Assembly: GCA_963783945.1 (NCBI GenBank)
Contig: CAWAPS010000019.1
Span: forward strand, 992,001-1,056,000
Origin: CAWAPS01 sp963783945
GTDB taxonomy: Bacteria > Actinomycetota > Acidimicrobiia > Acidimicrobiales > Palsa-688
DNA: 64,000 bases
Reading direction: 5' to 3'
Shown here: positions 9,124 through 17,277 of the stretch, one piece after another
Layout of the letters: every line of letters starts with the position of its first letter
How positions within the stretch are numbered: position 1 is the first letter of the stretch
The notes under the pieces: generated by a model
Database searches by the model: none
Told to the model about the DNA's origin: nothing
Seen by the model: only the letters and a program-made list of their open reading frames with translations
Translations under genes and position numbers: made by a program

Positions 9124-9229
9124 GGCGATCTCCTCATTTGTACGGTGGGGTGGGCGGGACTGCCCGGGACCCGCCGTGATGCTCTTGGACGATCGAATCA
9201 CGAACGCTCCCGGGGAGGGAGACCGGGTC

Positions 9230-9256
9230 GAGAGGGGTACTGCCAGGGCCTCCCTC
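9230..9256 (+). promoter_or_regulatory. Operator-like motif, copy 2
   Basis: GAGAGGGGTACT, GC, CAGGG, then CCTCCCTC, in the divergent promoter region between the SDR (start 9123) and the regulator (start 9286). It ends 30 bases before the regulator start and begins 107 bases from the SDR start. Copy 3 has nearly the same geometry. Confidence 0.7.
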
Positions 9257-9285
9257 GTCCCATCGAGCGTCCGTAGGATTGAGCC

Positions 9286-10167
9286 GTGGCCCCCACCAGC
9301 GACATCCGGGAGTTCCTGACCTCCCGGCGAGCCAAGCTCACCCCGGAGCAGGCCGGTCTGCCCGCCTATGGCACCAATCGGCGGGTGAAGGGGCTGCGAC
9401 GAGAAGAAGTCGCCATGCTGGCCGGGATCAGCGTCGAGTACTACACCCGTTTCGAGCGCGGGAACGCGGCCGGCGCCTCCGAAGACGTGCTCGAAGGAGT
9501 GGCGCGAGCGTTGCAGCTCGACGAGGCCGAACGAGCCCACCTCTTCGACCTGGTGCGCGCCGCTAACGCGACGTCACGTCCGACCCGACGACGTCCGACC
9601 CAGGAGCGAGTCCGCCCCGTCGTCCAGCGGATCCTCGACTCGATAACCGCGCCTGCCTACGTCCGGAACGGCCGCCTCGATCTCATCGCGGCCAACACCC
9701 CCGGCCACGCCCTCTACGCGCCCGTGTTCGAAGACCCGACCGGCACACCGAACATGGCCCGGTTCATCTTCTTGAACCCACGCGCCAGCGACTTCTTCTG
9801 TGACTGGGAGAAGATCGCCAACGATGCCGTCGCCATCCTCCGCGCCGAAGCCGGCCGCGATCCCTACGACAAAGCCCTGTCGGATCTCATCGGCGAACTC
9901 TCTACCCGTAGCGACGAATTCCGGGTCCGTTGGGCCGCCCACAACGTGAAGTTTCATCGCACCGGCGCAAAGACTCTGCACCACCCCCTCGTCGGCGACC
10001 TCACCCTCGACTACGAAGCGCTGGAGCTTCCCGGCGACACCGGACAGCGCATCCTGGTTTACAGCGCGGAGGCGGGAAGCCCGTCACAGCAGTCACTCGA
10101 CCTGCTCGCCAGTTGGTCGACGACACCGACGAGCCGCCCAGCGGACGAGGCCGCAGTGGAACGCTGA
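9286..10167 (+). CDS. MmyB-like XRE-family transcriptional regulator (MltR type), copy 1
   Basis: A 293-residue regulator. Residues 5-75 contain the XRE helix-turn-helix (RREEVAMLAGISVEYYTRFE) after the SRRAKLTPEQAGLPAYG leader that marks this family. Residues 105-275 are the MmyB-like PAS-type ligand domain (NGRLDLIAANTPGHALY, FFCDWEKIANDAV, GELSTRSDEFRVRW). Members are known in actinobacteria, usually divergent from an SDR gene, and the ligand pocket of one characterised member binds a fatty acid. The GTG start sits 30 bases after the operator-like motif with no strong ribosome site, suggesting a short leader. It is paralogous to the gene at 13849. I infer control of the adjacent SDR. Confidence 0.9.
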   Translation: MAPTSDIREFLTSRRAKLTPEQAGLPAYGTNRRVKGLRREEVAMLAGISVEYYTRFERGNAAGASEDVLEGVARALQLDEAERAHLFDLVRAANATSRPTRRRPTQERVRPVVQRILDSITAPAYVRNGRLDLIAANTPGHALYAPVFEDPTGTPNMARFIFLNPRASDFFCDWEKIANDAVAILRAEAGRDPYDKALSDLIGELSTRSDEFRVRWAAHNVKFHRTGAKTLHHPLVGDLTLDYEALELPGDTGQRILVYSAEAGSPSQQSLDLLASWSTTPTSRPADEAAVER

Positions 10168-10183
10168 ACGCGAAGGAAATCTC

Positions 10184-10568
10184 ATGGGAATCCAACCAAA
10201 AGAATCCGACCAGCAAAGGCCCAGCCGAGTGGTTCACCGGCGACGTGTGGATTGACCGCCTCGTCGAACCCCACGAGCAGTCCCAGCTCAACGTGGGTGC
10301 AGTCCACTTCACCCCCGGTGCCCGCACCGCCTGGCACTCGCATGAGGGCGGCCAGACCCTCTACGTCACCGAGGGCAAAGGCCTCGTGCAGTCACGGGGC
10401 GAGGCGGTCGTCGAGATTCGCGCCGGCGACGTCCACCTGGCGCCGGACGGCCAAGAACACTGGCACGGCGCCGCCCACGACCACTTCATGACCCACATCT
10501 CGATCACCCAGGGTCCGGCCACGTGGGGTGACCACGTCACCGACGCCGAATACGGTCGAGGGGCATAG
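10184..10568 (+). pseudogene. Single-domain cupin with an N-terminal frameshift
   Basis: A small cupin of about 128 residues, complete except for one frameshift after codon 6. The start (ATG 10184, with AAGGA about 7 bases before) reads MGIQPK. After a run of four A at 10198-10201 the family sequence continues one base out of frame: NPTSKGPAEWFTGDVWID, then AWHSHEGGQTLYVTEG, and EHWHGAAHDHFMTH. With three A the gene would be intact. Metal ligands (His-x-His and a later His) are present. Family members bind a metal and process or sense small organic molecules. It follows the regulator by 16 bases and is probably co-transcribed. Confidence 0.72.
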
Positions 10569-10722
10569 CCACCGGACCACAACGTCCCGATCGGACACCT
10601 CCACAGATGCCCTTGATCCGCCGGGCCTGCGGCGGGGGCCCTGCCGATTCCGGCGTGCTGGGAATCGGTCGGCTGCGGCGCAAGCGGGTTCTGGGCGCCG
10701 CGGGTAGCCGGGTGGTAGGCAG

Positions 10723-11709
10723 GTGTCCGTGCGTGCAGCCTGGTACGAGGTGCAGGGTCTGGCGGCTGAGGTTTTCCAGGTTGGCGAGCTACCCGCGCCT
10801 GAGCCCGGCTCAGGCGAGGTCCGGGTTCGGATTACCCACTCGGGTGTGAACCCCGGCGATACGAAGAAGCGCCGGGGCTGGCTGGGGTCCGCGATGCCGT
10901 TCCCGCTGGTCATTCCCCACAGTGACGGGGCTGGTGTGGTGGAGTCGGTGGGCGACGGCGTCGATTTTCTTCGAGTCGGGCGGCGGGTCTGGGTGTTCGG
11001 GGCCCAGTCCTACCGGCCGTTTGGTACTGCCGCCCAGCTCACCGTCGTGCCTTCCCAGCAGGCCATCGATCTCCCCGAGAGCGTGAGCAACGAGTTCGGT
11101 GCGTGTCTGGGTATTCCGGGAATCACTGCGCACCGCGCGGTCTTCGCCGACGGCCCGGTGGCCGGCATGATTGTCTTGGTCCATGGAGTGCTCGGCGGTG
11201 TCGGGGCATTGGCGGCGCAGCTGGCCGGGTGGGGCGGAGCGACCGTGATCGGCACGGTGCGACACAGCGTTGACACGGTGCGAGTCAACGCGTCAGCCGT
11301 CGCTCATACCGTCGCCTTGGACCAGGCGAACCCGGCCGCCGCAATCCGAGCGCAGGCGCCCGAAGGCGTTGACCGCATCATCGAGGTCGCTTTCTCCGAC
11401 AACATCGACCTCGACGCCGCCGTCGCCAAGAACCACACGGTGGTCGCCGCCTACGCCACCCGGGCCGACCGACCGGAGTTCCCGTTCTGGCCGATGCTCT
11501 TCGACAACATCACCATACGGCTGCTCGGCAGCGACGATTTCCCGGCCGCGGCGAAACAGCAGGCAGCAGCCGACCTCACCTCGGCTGCCCAGGACGGGGC
11601 GCTCTCGATCGAGGTCGATACCCCACTGCCCTTAGAGCGAGTGGCGGAGGCGCACGACCGCGTCGACGCCGGCGCCCGCGGTCGGGTCCTACTGACTATT
11701 CCGGATTGA
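10723..11709 (+). CDS. NADPH:quinone reductase-like zinc-independent MDR oxidoreductase
   Basis: A 328-residue medium-chain reductase of the quinone oxidoreductase class. It shows the MDR N terminus (VRAAWYEVQG), GEVRVRITHSGVNPGDTKKR, the cofactor loop VHGVLGGVGALAAQLA, and ends with GRVLLTIPD. Zinc-ligand cysteines are absent, as expected for this branch. It transfers electrons from NADPH to quinones or enones; the exact substrate is unknown. The start may be GTG 10723 or 10729. It lies about 150 bases after the cupin and faces a convergent SDR. Confidence 0.87.
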   Translation: MSVRAAWYEVQGLAAEVFQVGELPAPEPGSGEVRVRITHSGVNPGDTKKRRGWLGSAMPFPLVIPHSDGAGVVESVGDGVDFLRVGRRVWVFGAQSYRPFGTAAQLTVVPSQQAIDLPESVSNEFGACLGIPGITAHRAVFADGPVAGMIVLVHGVLGGVGALAAQLAGWGGATVIGTVRHSVDTVRVNASAVAHTVALDQANPAAAIRAQAPEGVDRIIEVAFSDNIDLDAAVAKNHTVVAAYATRADRPEFPFWPMLFDNITIRLLGSDDFPAAAKQQAAADLTSAAQDGALSIEVDTPLPLERVAEAHDRVDAGARGRVLLTIPD

Positions 11710-11875
11710 CCCCGGCCACGGTCTGGGCCAAAGAAGATCGGGTCCGACCCTATTGGGGCGGCCAGTCGACGCGGTGGCCGCAATCGCTCACCGTTGCCGA
11801 ACACCCGGACCTGTCTGCCCGCTGGTCTACTGCCGTTCCGTGGGCCTCCGGCGGGCGGCCGGGTGGAGGATGCGC

Positions 11876-12639
11876 TCAGACCTGGTCGGTGGGCATGATC
11901 CACAGCTCGGCGATGCGGTGTGGCGGGGGCGGGTGACCATGTAGGCGACGTCGTCGGCGATGTCTTGGGGGGCGAGGACCTCGGTCTGCTGGTAGAAGGG
12001 GCCGATCATCTCGGTGCGGACTTCGGGCTTGTTGTGCAAGCCGAGTTCGGTGGCCACGCCACCGGGCTCGACGACACCGACGCGCACGTGTCTTCGGGTC
12101 ACTTCCTGACGCAGGGATTCGGTGAAGCCGTGCAGGCCGAACTTGGTGAAGCTGTAGACGGCGTAGCCGTTCCAGGCGACTCGCCCGGCGATCGAGCTGA
12201 TGTTCACGATGTCGGCGACCTGACGGGGTCGCTGCTCAGCGGCCTTCAGCAGGTGCGGTAGGGCGGCGCGGGTTGTGTAGAGCAGACCGTGGACCTTGAC
12301 GGCGATCATGCGGTCCCACTCCTGGGCGTCCGCGCCGACGACGGGGCCCAGGAGCATCAGGCCGGCGTTGTTGACCAGGGTGTCCAACCGTCCGAATCGT
12401 TCGACGGTGTGCTGTACGGCCGCTTCGGCCTGGGTGCGGTCGCCGATGTCCGCTTCCACCACCAGCGCGGTGCCGCCCGCGGTGTCGATGTCGTCGGCGA
12501 GGGCTTCCGGACGGTCGCGGCGGCGGGCCACGAGCGCGACGGAGGCACCGAGGTGGGCGAGCTGGCGAGCGGTGGCGGCGCCGATACCGCTGCTGGCGCC
12601 GGTGACCAGGGCGGCGGTGCCGGTCAGTCTTCCTTCCAT
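11876..12639 (-). CDS. SDR oxidoreductase (clavulanate-dehydrogenase-like), frameshifted at the C terminus
   Basis: A classical SDR of about 253 residues with TGASSGIGAATARQLA, NNAGLMLLG, the catalytic serine (NISSIAG) and YSFTK. Near 11914-11917 the frame slips: the family ending AELWIMPTDQV is encoded one base away and stops at TGA 11876-11878. Reading straight on gives an unrelated basic tail ending at 11827. Only the last dozen residues are affected, so the enzyme may still fold. It lies downstream of and parallel to the SDR at 12857. Confidence 0.82.
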
Positions 12640-12856
12640 GGGTGTTTGTCCTGTCCTCTGGTCTATGGCGTGGGGGCAGACGGCGGGGGCGTCACATCAG
12701 GCGCTGCGTGCCGGTGTCGCGGTCGCTGACGAGCCGGCCAGCGTGGCTGGCCTGCGGGCGGTTTCGGAGCTCCTGCACACCGCCCCCGGGACGCGCGGGC
12801 CCGGCTGGTCGCTGGGCGATCTTCCGGCGGCCGGATGGGTTCTGGTTGGTGGCGAC

Positions 12857-13699
12857 TCAGGTGTCGTCGTGAGCGAGGTTGCTGGACAGCTCGCGGTAGG
12901 CCTCGGCCTGGGCCAGAAGGTCTTCGGCCTTCTGTTCCAACGTTGCCACGGCGTCGGCGCCGGCGGCGAAGCGCAGCGGCGGTTGGTCCTGGTTGGCGAG
13001 CTGGATCAGGGCGTCGGCGAGCTTGGCGGGGTCGCCTCCCTGCCGGCCGTTCATGGCCTTCCAGGCGGTGACGGTCCGCTTGGTGCGCTCGGCGTAGTCG
13101 TCGATGGACGGCTCGGCGTATTTCGTCGACTCCGGTGTGAGCAGCGCGGTGCGGAAGAAGCCGGGCTCGACGAGCATCGTGTGTATGCCGAACGGCGCCA
13201 CTTCGGGGGTTAGTGACTCCATCCAGCCCTCCACGCCGAACTTGGCCGCGGCATACGCGGTGCAGAACTCCTGGCCGATAATGCCGGCGGTCGACGAGAT
13301 CGTGACGATCAGGCCGAAGCGCTGGGCTCGCATGACCGGGAGTAGGGCGCGGGCGACGTTGATCGGTCCGAACAGCGTGGTCTCTATCTGCGCCCCGAAG
13401 TCGTCGGGGCTGATCTCCTCGAAGAACCCGGCGTAGAAGTTGCCGGCGTTGTTGACCAGCACGTCGATGCGCCCGAACCGTTCGACCGCTGCCTGGACGG
13501 CCGCATGGGCGTCGGCGGGGTTGGTGACGTCGAGCTCGACGGCCAACAGGTTGTCATCCTGGCCGAGGGCCGCCCTGACGGTGTCGGTGCTGCGGGCGGT
13601 GGCGACCACAGCATGGCCGGCCGCCAGTGCGGCCTTGGCGATGTCGACGCCCATGCCACGCCCGACGCCGGTGATGAACCAAACCTTCTTGTCAGTCAT
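12857..13699 (-). CDS. SDR oxidoreductase divergent from MmyB-like regulator 2
   Basis: An intact SDR of 280 residues: TGVGRGMGVDIAKAALAAGH cofactor motif, LDVTNPADA, NNAGNFYAGFFEE, catalytic TISSTAG and YAAAKFG. It belongs to the SDR branch usually found next to MmyB-like regulators. ATG 13699 opens into a 150-base divergent region that holds operator-like motif copy 3, 102 bases upstream. I infer that the regulator at 13849 controls it. The long C-terminal extension (about residues 195-280) is normal for this branch. The substrate is unknown. Confidence 0.9.
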   Translation of the reverse strand: MTDKKVWFITGVGRGMGVDIAKAALAAGHAVVATARSTDTVRAALGQDDNLLAVELDVTNPADAHAAVQAAVERFGRIDVLVNNAGNFYAGFFEEISPDDFGAQIETTLFGPINVARALLPVMRAQRFGLIVTISSTAGIIGQEFCTAYAAAKFGVEGWMESLTPEVAPFGIHTMLVEPGFFRTALLTPESTKYAEPSIDDYAERTKRTVTAWKAMNGRQGGDPAKLADALIQLANQDQPPLRFAAGADAVATLEQKAEDLLAQAEAYRELSSNLAHDDT

Positions 13700-13800
13700 C
13701 CTTCGTGCACATCCTTTTGTTGATCAGCGTGTGGGACACCGCCCGATCGGCGGTGCGGCCTTCACCAAACCAGCTGGCGCGGCGACGTAACAGACCCTGT

Positions 13801-13827
13801 GAGAGGGGTACTCGCAGGGACCCCTAG
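13801..13827 (+). promoter_or_regulatory. Operator-like motif, copy 3
   Basis: GAGAGGGGTACT, CG, CAGGG, then ACCCCTAG. It begins 102 bases from the SDR start (13699) and ends 22-31 bases before the regulator start (13849 or 13858), matching the geometry of copy 2. Confidence 0.7.
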
Positions 13828-13848
13828 CCGTGCGGGAGCGCCGGTAGC

Positions 13849-14835
13849 GTGGAAGACATGGCAGCGGGGAGCGACGACCGCGACATCCGGGGCGACATCC
13901 GGGGCGGCGTCCGCGGCGAGATCCGGGAGTTCCTGGGCACGCGGCGGGCCCGGATCAGCCCTGAGCAGGCCGGGCTGCCGGCCTATGGCGGTGAGCGCCG
14001 CCGGGTCTCGGGCCTGCGCCGCGAGGAGGTCGCCGCCCTCGCCGGCATTTCGATTGAGTACTACACCAAGCTCGAACGCGGCAACGCCACCGGCGTGTCT
14101 GAGAGCGTTATCGACGGCATCGGGCGCGCCCTGCAGCTCGATGAGGCCGAGCGGGCCCATCTGCTCGACCTGATCCGCACCGCCGGACCGACTCGCCCAC
14201 CGCGCCGCCGTCCGGTCGCGCAACGAGTCCGGCCCGCAGTGCAGCGAATCATCGACTCGATGACCGCCACACCGGCGTTCGTGCTCAACGGACGCCTGGA
14301 CATTCTCACCGCCAACGCCCTCGGGTACGCCCTGTTCTCGCCGATCTACGCCGACCCGGTCAGACCCCCCAACACCGCTCGGTTCGTCTTCCTCGCCCCG
14401 GCCGCGACCGACTTCTTCCGGGACTGGGCCAAGGTCGCCAATGACACCGTCGCCTTGTTGCGTGCCGAGGCTGGCCGCGACCCCTACGACCGGGAACTCT
14501 CGGACCTCATCGGGGAGCTGTCCACCCGCAGCGACGAGTTCCGGGTCCGATGGGCTGCCCACGACGTCCAGATCCACACCACCGGCCTCAAGCGCCTCAA
14601 CCATCCCGTCGTCGGAGATCTGGAGTTGCCGTTCGAGTCCTTCCCCATCCCTGCCGATCCCAGCCAGAGCCTCCTCACCTACACCGCCGAGCCCGGATCG
14701 CCGTCACAGGATGCCTTGAACCTGCTGGCCAGCTGGGCTGCGATCACCGACAGCTCCGACCAAGCTGCGTCGACCGGCGAATCGAACCTGGCTGAGTCGT
14801 CTTCCAATGACCACCAGGTATCGGAGGGGCGCTGA
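13849..14835 (+). CDS. MmyB-like XRE-family transcriptional regulator (MltR type), copy 2
   Basis: A 328-residue paralogue of the regulator at 9286, with the same order: a TRRARISPEQAGLPAYG leader, XRE helix-turn-helix (EEVAALAGISIEYYTKLERG), then the MmyB-like ligand domain (ILTANALGYALFSPIY, FFRDWAKVAND, GELSTRSDEFRVRW). Whole blocks are identical between the two copies, so duplication or paired acquisition is likely. GTG 13849 and ATG 13858 are both possible starts. The N terminus has a DIRGDIRGGVRGEIRE repeat, and the tail after residue 300 is Ser/Glu-rich and probably disordered. It is divergent from the SDR at 12857 and shares operator-like motif copy 3 with it. Confidence 0.9.
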   Translation: MEDMAAGSDDRDIRGDIRGGVRGEIREFLGTRRARISPEQAGLPAYGGERRRVSGLRREEVAALAGISIEYYTKLERGNATGVSESVIDGIGRALQLDEAERAHLLDLIRTAGPTRPPRRRPVAQRVRPAVQRIIDSMTATPAFVLNGRLDILTANALGYALFSPIYADPVRPPNTARFVFLAPAATDFFRDWAKVANDTVALLRAEAGRDPYDRELSDLIGELSTRSDEFRVRWAAHDVQIHTTGLKRLNHPVVGDLELPFESFPIPADPSQSLLTYTAEPGSPSQDALNLLASWAAITDSSDQAASTGESNLAESSSNDHQVSEGR

Positions 14836-14868
14836 TAATCGCGGCGGGGACGGATCGCACCCCCTTGG

Positions 14869-15150
14869 TCACCCAACGCCGGGATGATGAGATACCTCCC
14901 ACCACCTGGCCGGGCTCCCGCTACATTGCGAAGCGTCCTGCGCCCGATCACTTTCGGCCTGTAACTCGTCAATGAGTCTGGAGGCGTCCGCCTTGGTCAT
15001 GGCCTCTGGGACCTTACGGCCTACGTCGTGGGCCAAGGTGGCCAGGTACGAGGCTTGCGGTCCGGTCATCGGCTCATCGCCTGTCACCCACTCGTCGGGG
15101 TCCTTCGCCGCTTCCGCGGTCGGATTCGAACTGGTGGGGGTTTCGCTCAT
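14869..15150 (-). CDS. DUF3072 family protein
   Basis: A 93-residue protein with the DUF3072 core: DPDEWVTGDEPMTGPQASYL, a helix, then MTKADASRLIDELQ. Function is unknown; members are small, soluble and common in actinobacteria, often near stress genes. The last 20 residues (after ESDRAQD) do not look conserved and could be an altered end. No strong ribosome site precedes ATG 15150. It is convergent with MmyB-like regulator 2. Confidence 0.75.
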   Translation of the reverse strand: MSETPTSSNPTAEAAKDPDEWVTGDEPMTGPQASYLATLAHDVGRKVPEAMTKADASRLIDELQAESDRAQDASQCSGSPARWWEVSHHPGVG

Positions 15151-15723
15151 GACTGCTTTTTACCCAGTCTTCGCTGGCCGAACACGCGTTCCTCGGAGTG
15201 TCACCTCGCTGACGCCGTAGTCCATCACCTGCGAGCAAGTAGGTCGGCGCTGGCACTGTCTTGCCTCAGTCTTGGATCCTGCCGGTGGGCGGATTGCACG
15301 GAGTTGGGGCCTGAGAAAGTGGCGAGAATGGCCGGCTACATCGCGGGTTGGGGCGAGAAAGAAGAATCGTGCCGCTGGGCAAGGCGGCGGCGGCACGATC
15401 CCGAGGCGGAAGGGGCCCGTAACCAGTTCTCCGATTGCCCTGCGCAGGCCACTGCTGCGCCGGACAACTCCTGCTCGCCGCTTGTTGTGGTGGCATCTGC
15501 TACACGCTCGTCACGGCGTCTTTGCTCAGTAGCCGCCGGATCCCGTCCGTGGCGATCGCCGCCAACGCGCCTTCCGACCGGGCCGGCGCTTCAGGTAGCG
15601 GCTGCCCTGACCACCTTTGCCGTCCCGGCTCGGGGCCTTTTCCCGGTCTTCACCGCGAGCGCGGCGTGGCCCAAACTGGCGCGCAACCGAAACCAGCGCG
15701 CGGCCAAGCAGCGGTTCGTGCCT
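15151..15723. other. No gene recognised
   Basis: About 570 bases between DUF3072 and the Pmp3-like gene. Frames are proline/arginine-rich on both strands with no recognisable domain. Confidence 0.45.
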
Positions 15724-15885
15724 TCAATCCTTGACTACCTGGTAGATGCCGTAGATGACTCCTGGCAGGTGCCCGAGAAGCTGCAGGAGGAAGGCCCAGA
15801 GCACCTCCAGACACGGTCCCTTCTTGAGCAGAACAGCCAAAAACGGTAACACCAAACATAGGAGAACGAGAAGAACTTTGATCAA
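15724..15885 (-). CDS. Pmp3/YqaE family small membrane protein
   Basis: A 53-residue protein with a TTG start. It has two hydrophobic segments: IKVLLVLLCLVLPFLAVLL, then after KKGPCLEV a second segment ending LLQLLGHLPGVIYGIYQVV. This is the plan of the Pmp3/UPF0057 family (two membrane spans, charged hinge, PGxIxAxY motif), which in other organisms responds to salt, cold or membrane stress. A GAGGTGACAGG stretch just upstream could serve as ribosome site. The internal region is slightly divergent but length and motif fit well. Its place near Hsp20-HspR and envelope genes agrees with a stress role. Confidence 0.72.
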   Translation of the reverse strand: MIKVLLVLLCLVLPFLAVLLKKGPCLEVLWAFLLQLLGHLPGVIYGIYQVVKD

Positions 15886-16251
15886 ACCTGTCACCTCACC
15901 GACCGATCACCGAGTGGTACGTGCACGGATGTCCTGCTGCATTCTTCCCCGGCCGGGCACCTGCCAACCGGTCCGGTCCTGGCGTACCCGGGCCTTCGAC
16001 GACCACCCTCTGCTCGCAACCGTCGCCGGCGCCCCAGACCGCCGCCGAGTGGCGCGGCTCAAGACTGGGGTCAACCGGAGGCCAGCTCGGCGCTTCACGT
16101 TCGAGGTCGAGCCCATCACCCATGGCCCGGGTCGATGGTCGGCGGGGGCCCGACTCGGCCTGTCCGACAACCGTCCGAGGCGACTGCGGGCGAAGACTGG
16201 CCACGCTGGGCGCACAACCCGGGCACCCTTCGAAAAAACCTGCAACTTCCC
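15886..16251. other. No gene recognised upstream of hsp20
   Basis: About 365 bases between the Pmp3-like gene and the Hsp20 promoter. No supported coding region. Confidence 0.45.
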
Positions 16252-16293
16252 TTGCATGTTTCATCTTGTTCGTTTTATGCTTCCTTGCGCAAG
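16252..16293 (+). promoter_or_regulatory. Hsp20 promoter with a CTTG/CAAG palindrome
   Basis: A sigma-70-like promoter is visible: TTGCAT at 16252-16257, an 18-base spacer, TATGCT at 16276-16281. A perfect 10-base palindrome CTTGCGCAAG sits at 16284-16293, where transcription should begin. HspR operators (HAIR) consist of CTTGAGT and ACTCAAG arms; here only the CTTG/CAAG tips are present, back to back. I infer a repressor site, perhaps for the HspR-like protein encoded downstream. Confidence 0.45.
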
Positions 16294-16323
16294 CGGTGGC
16301 AACTGAGAGAGGAGGAGCTTGTG

Positions 16324-16749
16324 ATGTTGATGCGTACCGACCCCTTCCGGGACCTGGATCGCCTTACCCAGCAGGTGTTCGGCACTCCCGCCCGGCCTGC
16401 GGCCATGCCCATCGACGCCTACCGTCTGGGCGACACCTTTGTGGTCGAGTTCGACCTGCCGGGCGTGTCGCCTGACTCCATCGAGTTGACGGTGGAGCGC
16501 AACGTCCTGTCGGTGCATGCCACCCGGACCCGCTCTCAGGACGAGCAGACGGAGATGCTGGTGGCCGAACGACCCTTCGGGACCTTCAGCCGCCAGTTGT
16601 TCCTCGGCGAGACCCTCGATAGCGACCGGATCGCCGCCAACTATCGCGACGGCGTGCTCCGCTTGGAGATACCGGTAGCCGAGCAGGCCAAACCCAAGAA
16701 GGTGTCCATCCAGTCCGACAATCGTGAGCAGACGGCCATCACCGTCTGA
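16324..16749 (+). CDS. Hsp20/alpha-crystallin family small heat-shock protein
   Basis: A 141-residue small heat-shock chaperone. The start MLMRTDPFRDLDRLTQQVFG is the family's actinobacterial N terminus. The alpha-crystallin domain covers about residues 35-125 (PIDAYRLGDTFVVEFDLPGV, then LTVERNVLSVHA, then YRDGVLRLEIPV), followed by an I-x-I-like tail (KKVSIQS). ATG 16324 follows a strong GAGGAGGAG ribosome site. It holds unfolding proteins as oligomers in the cytoplasm. The HspR-like regulator follows 21 bases downstream and is likely co-transcribed, giving an autoregulated heat-shock unit. Confidence 0.95.
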   Translation: MLMRTDPFRDLDRLTQQVFGTPARPAAMPIDAYRLGDTFVVEFDLPGVSPDSIELTVERNVLSVHATRTRSQDEQTEMLVAERPFGTFSRQLFLGETLDSDRIAANYRDGVLRLEIPVAEQAKPKKVSIQSDNREQTAITV

Positions 16750-16770
16750 GCCCGCCTCCACCAACGCCGG

Positions 16771-17115
16771 GTGCGCATGCGACTTCCCATAGACAACGTA
16801 GATGCGCCCCTCTATACGGTGGGCCAAGTGGCAGCCATGCTCAGGGTGCAAACGGCCTTCCTGCGTCGCCTCGACAGCGAAGACCTGATCAGCCCGGAAC
16901 GCTCCGACGGCGGACAGCGGCGATACACACGCTCAGAGATTGATCAGATACACCGGGTCAGCGAGCTGGCCGGCGAGGGTCTGACCCTCGCCGGCATCCG
17001 CCGGCTGCTGGCCTTAGAGGCAGAAGTGGGACAACTCAAGCGGGAGGTGGCCCGACTCAGAGCGGGCCAGAAATCCCCACGCCACAGTGAAACGGGGTCG
17101 TCACCTCAGACCTGA
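16771..17115 (+). CDS. hspR: MerR-family heat-shock repressor, HspR-like
   Basis: A 114-residue MerR-type protein. Residues 12-80 form the winged helix (PLYTVGQVAAMLRVQTAFLR, then SDGGQRRYTRSEI), with a C-terminal coiled coil (LLALEAEVGQLKREVARLRA). This matches HspR, which represses heat-shock operons and is usually encoded with DnaK or Hsp20. It directly follows hsp20. Starts at 16771 or 16777 are possible. The tail (GQKSPRHSETGSS) is short and polar. The gene symbol rests on family plus context. Confidence 0.82.
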   Translation: MRMRLPIDNVDAPLYTVGQVAAMLRVQTAFLRRLDSEDLISPERSDGGQRRYTRSEIDQIHRVSELAGEGLTLAGIRRLLALEAEVGQLKREVARLRAGQKSPRHSETGSSPQT

Positions 17116-17277
17116 AAGAGGAAGCCTCTGTTGTGCCTCTGGTCCTGTGTTGACACCATCGGCCTCCCTTCCAAAAGAGGGTCGAGCCAGTCGGCTCCCT
17201 TGCGGACAGCAGGTGGCACAAGCGTCGGCGCCTCCAGCATCAGCGTGGTTTGCGACTAGGGGTGAAGGGAGCAAATC

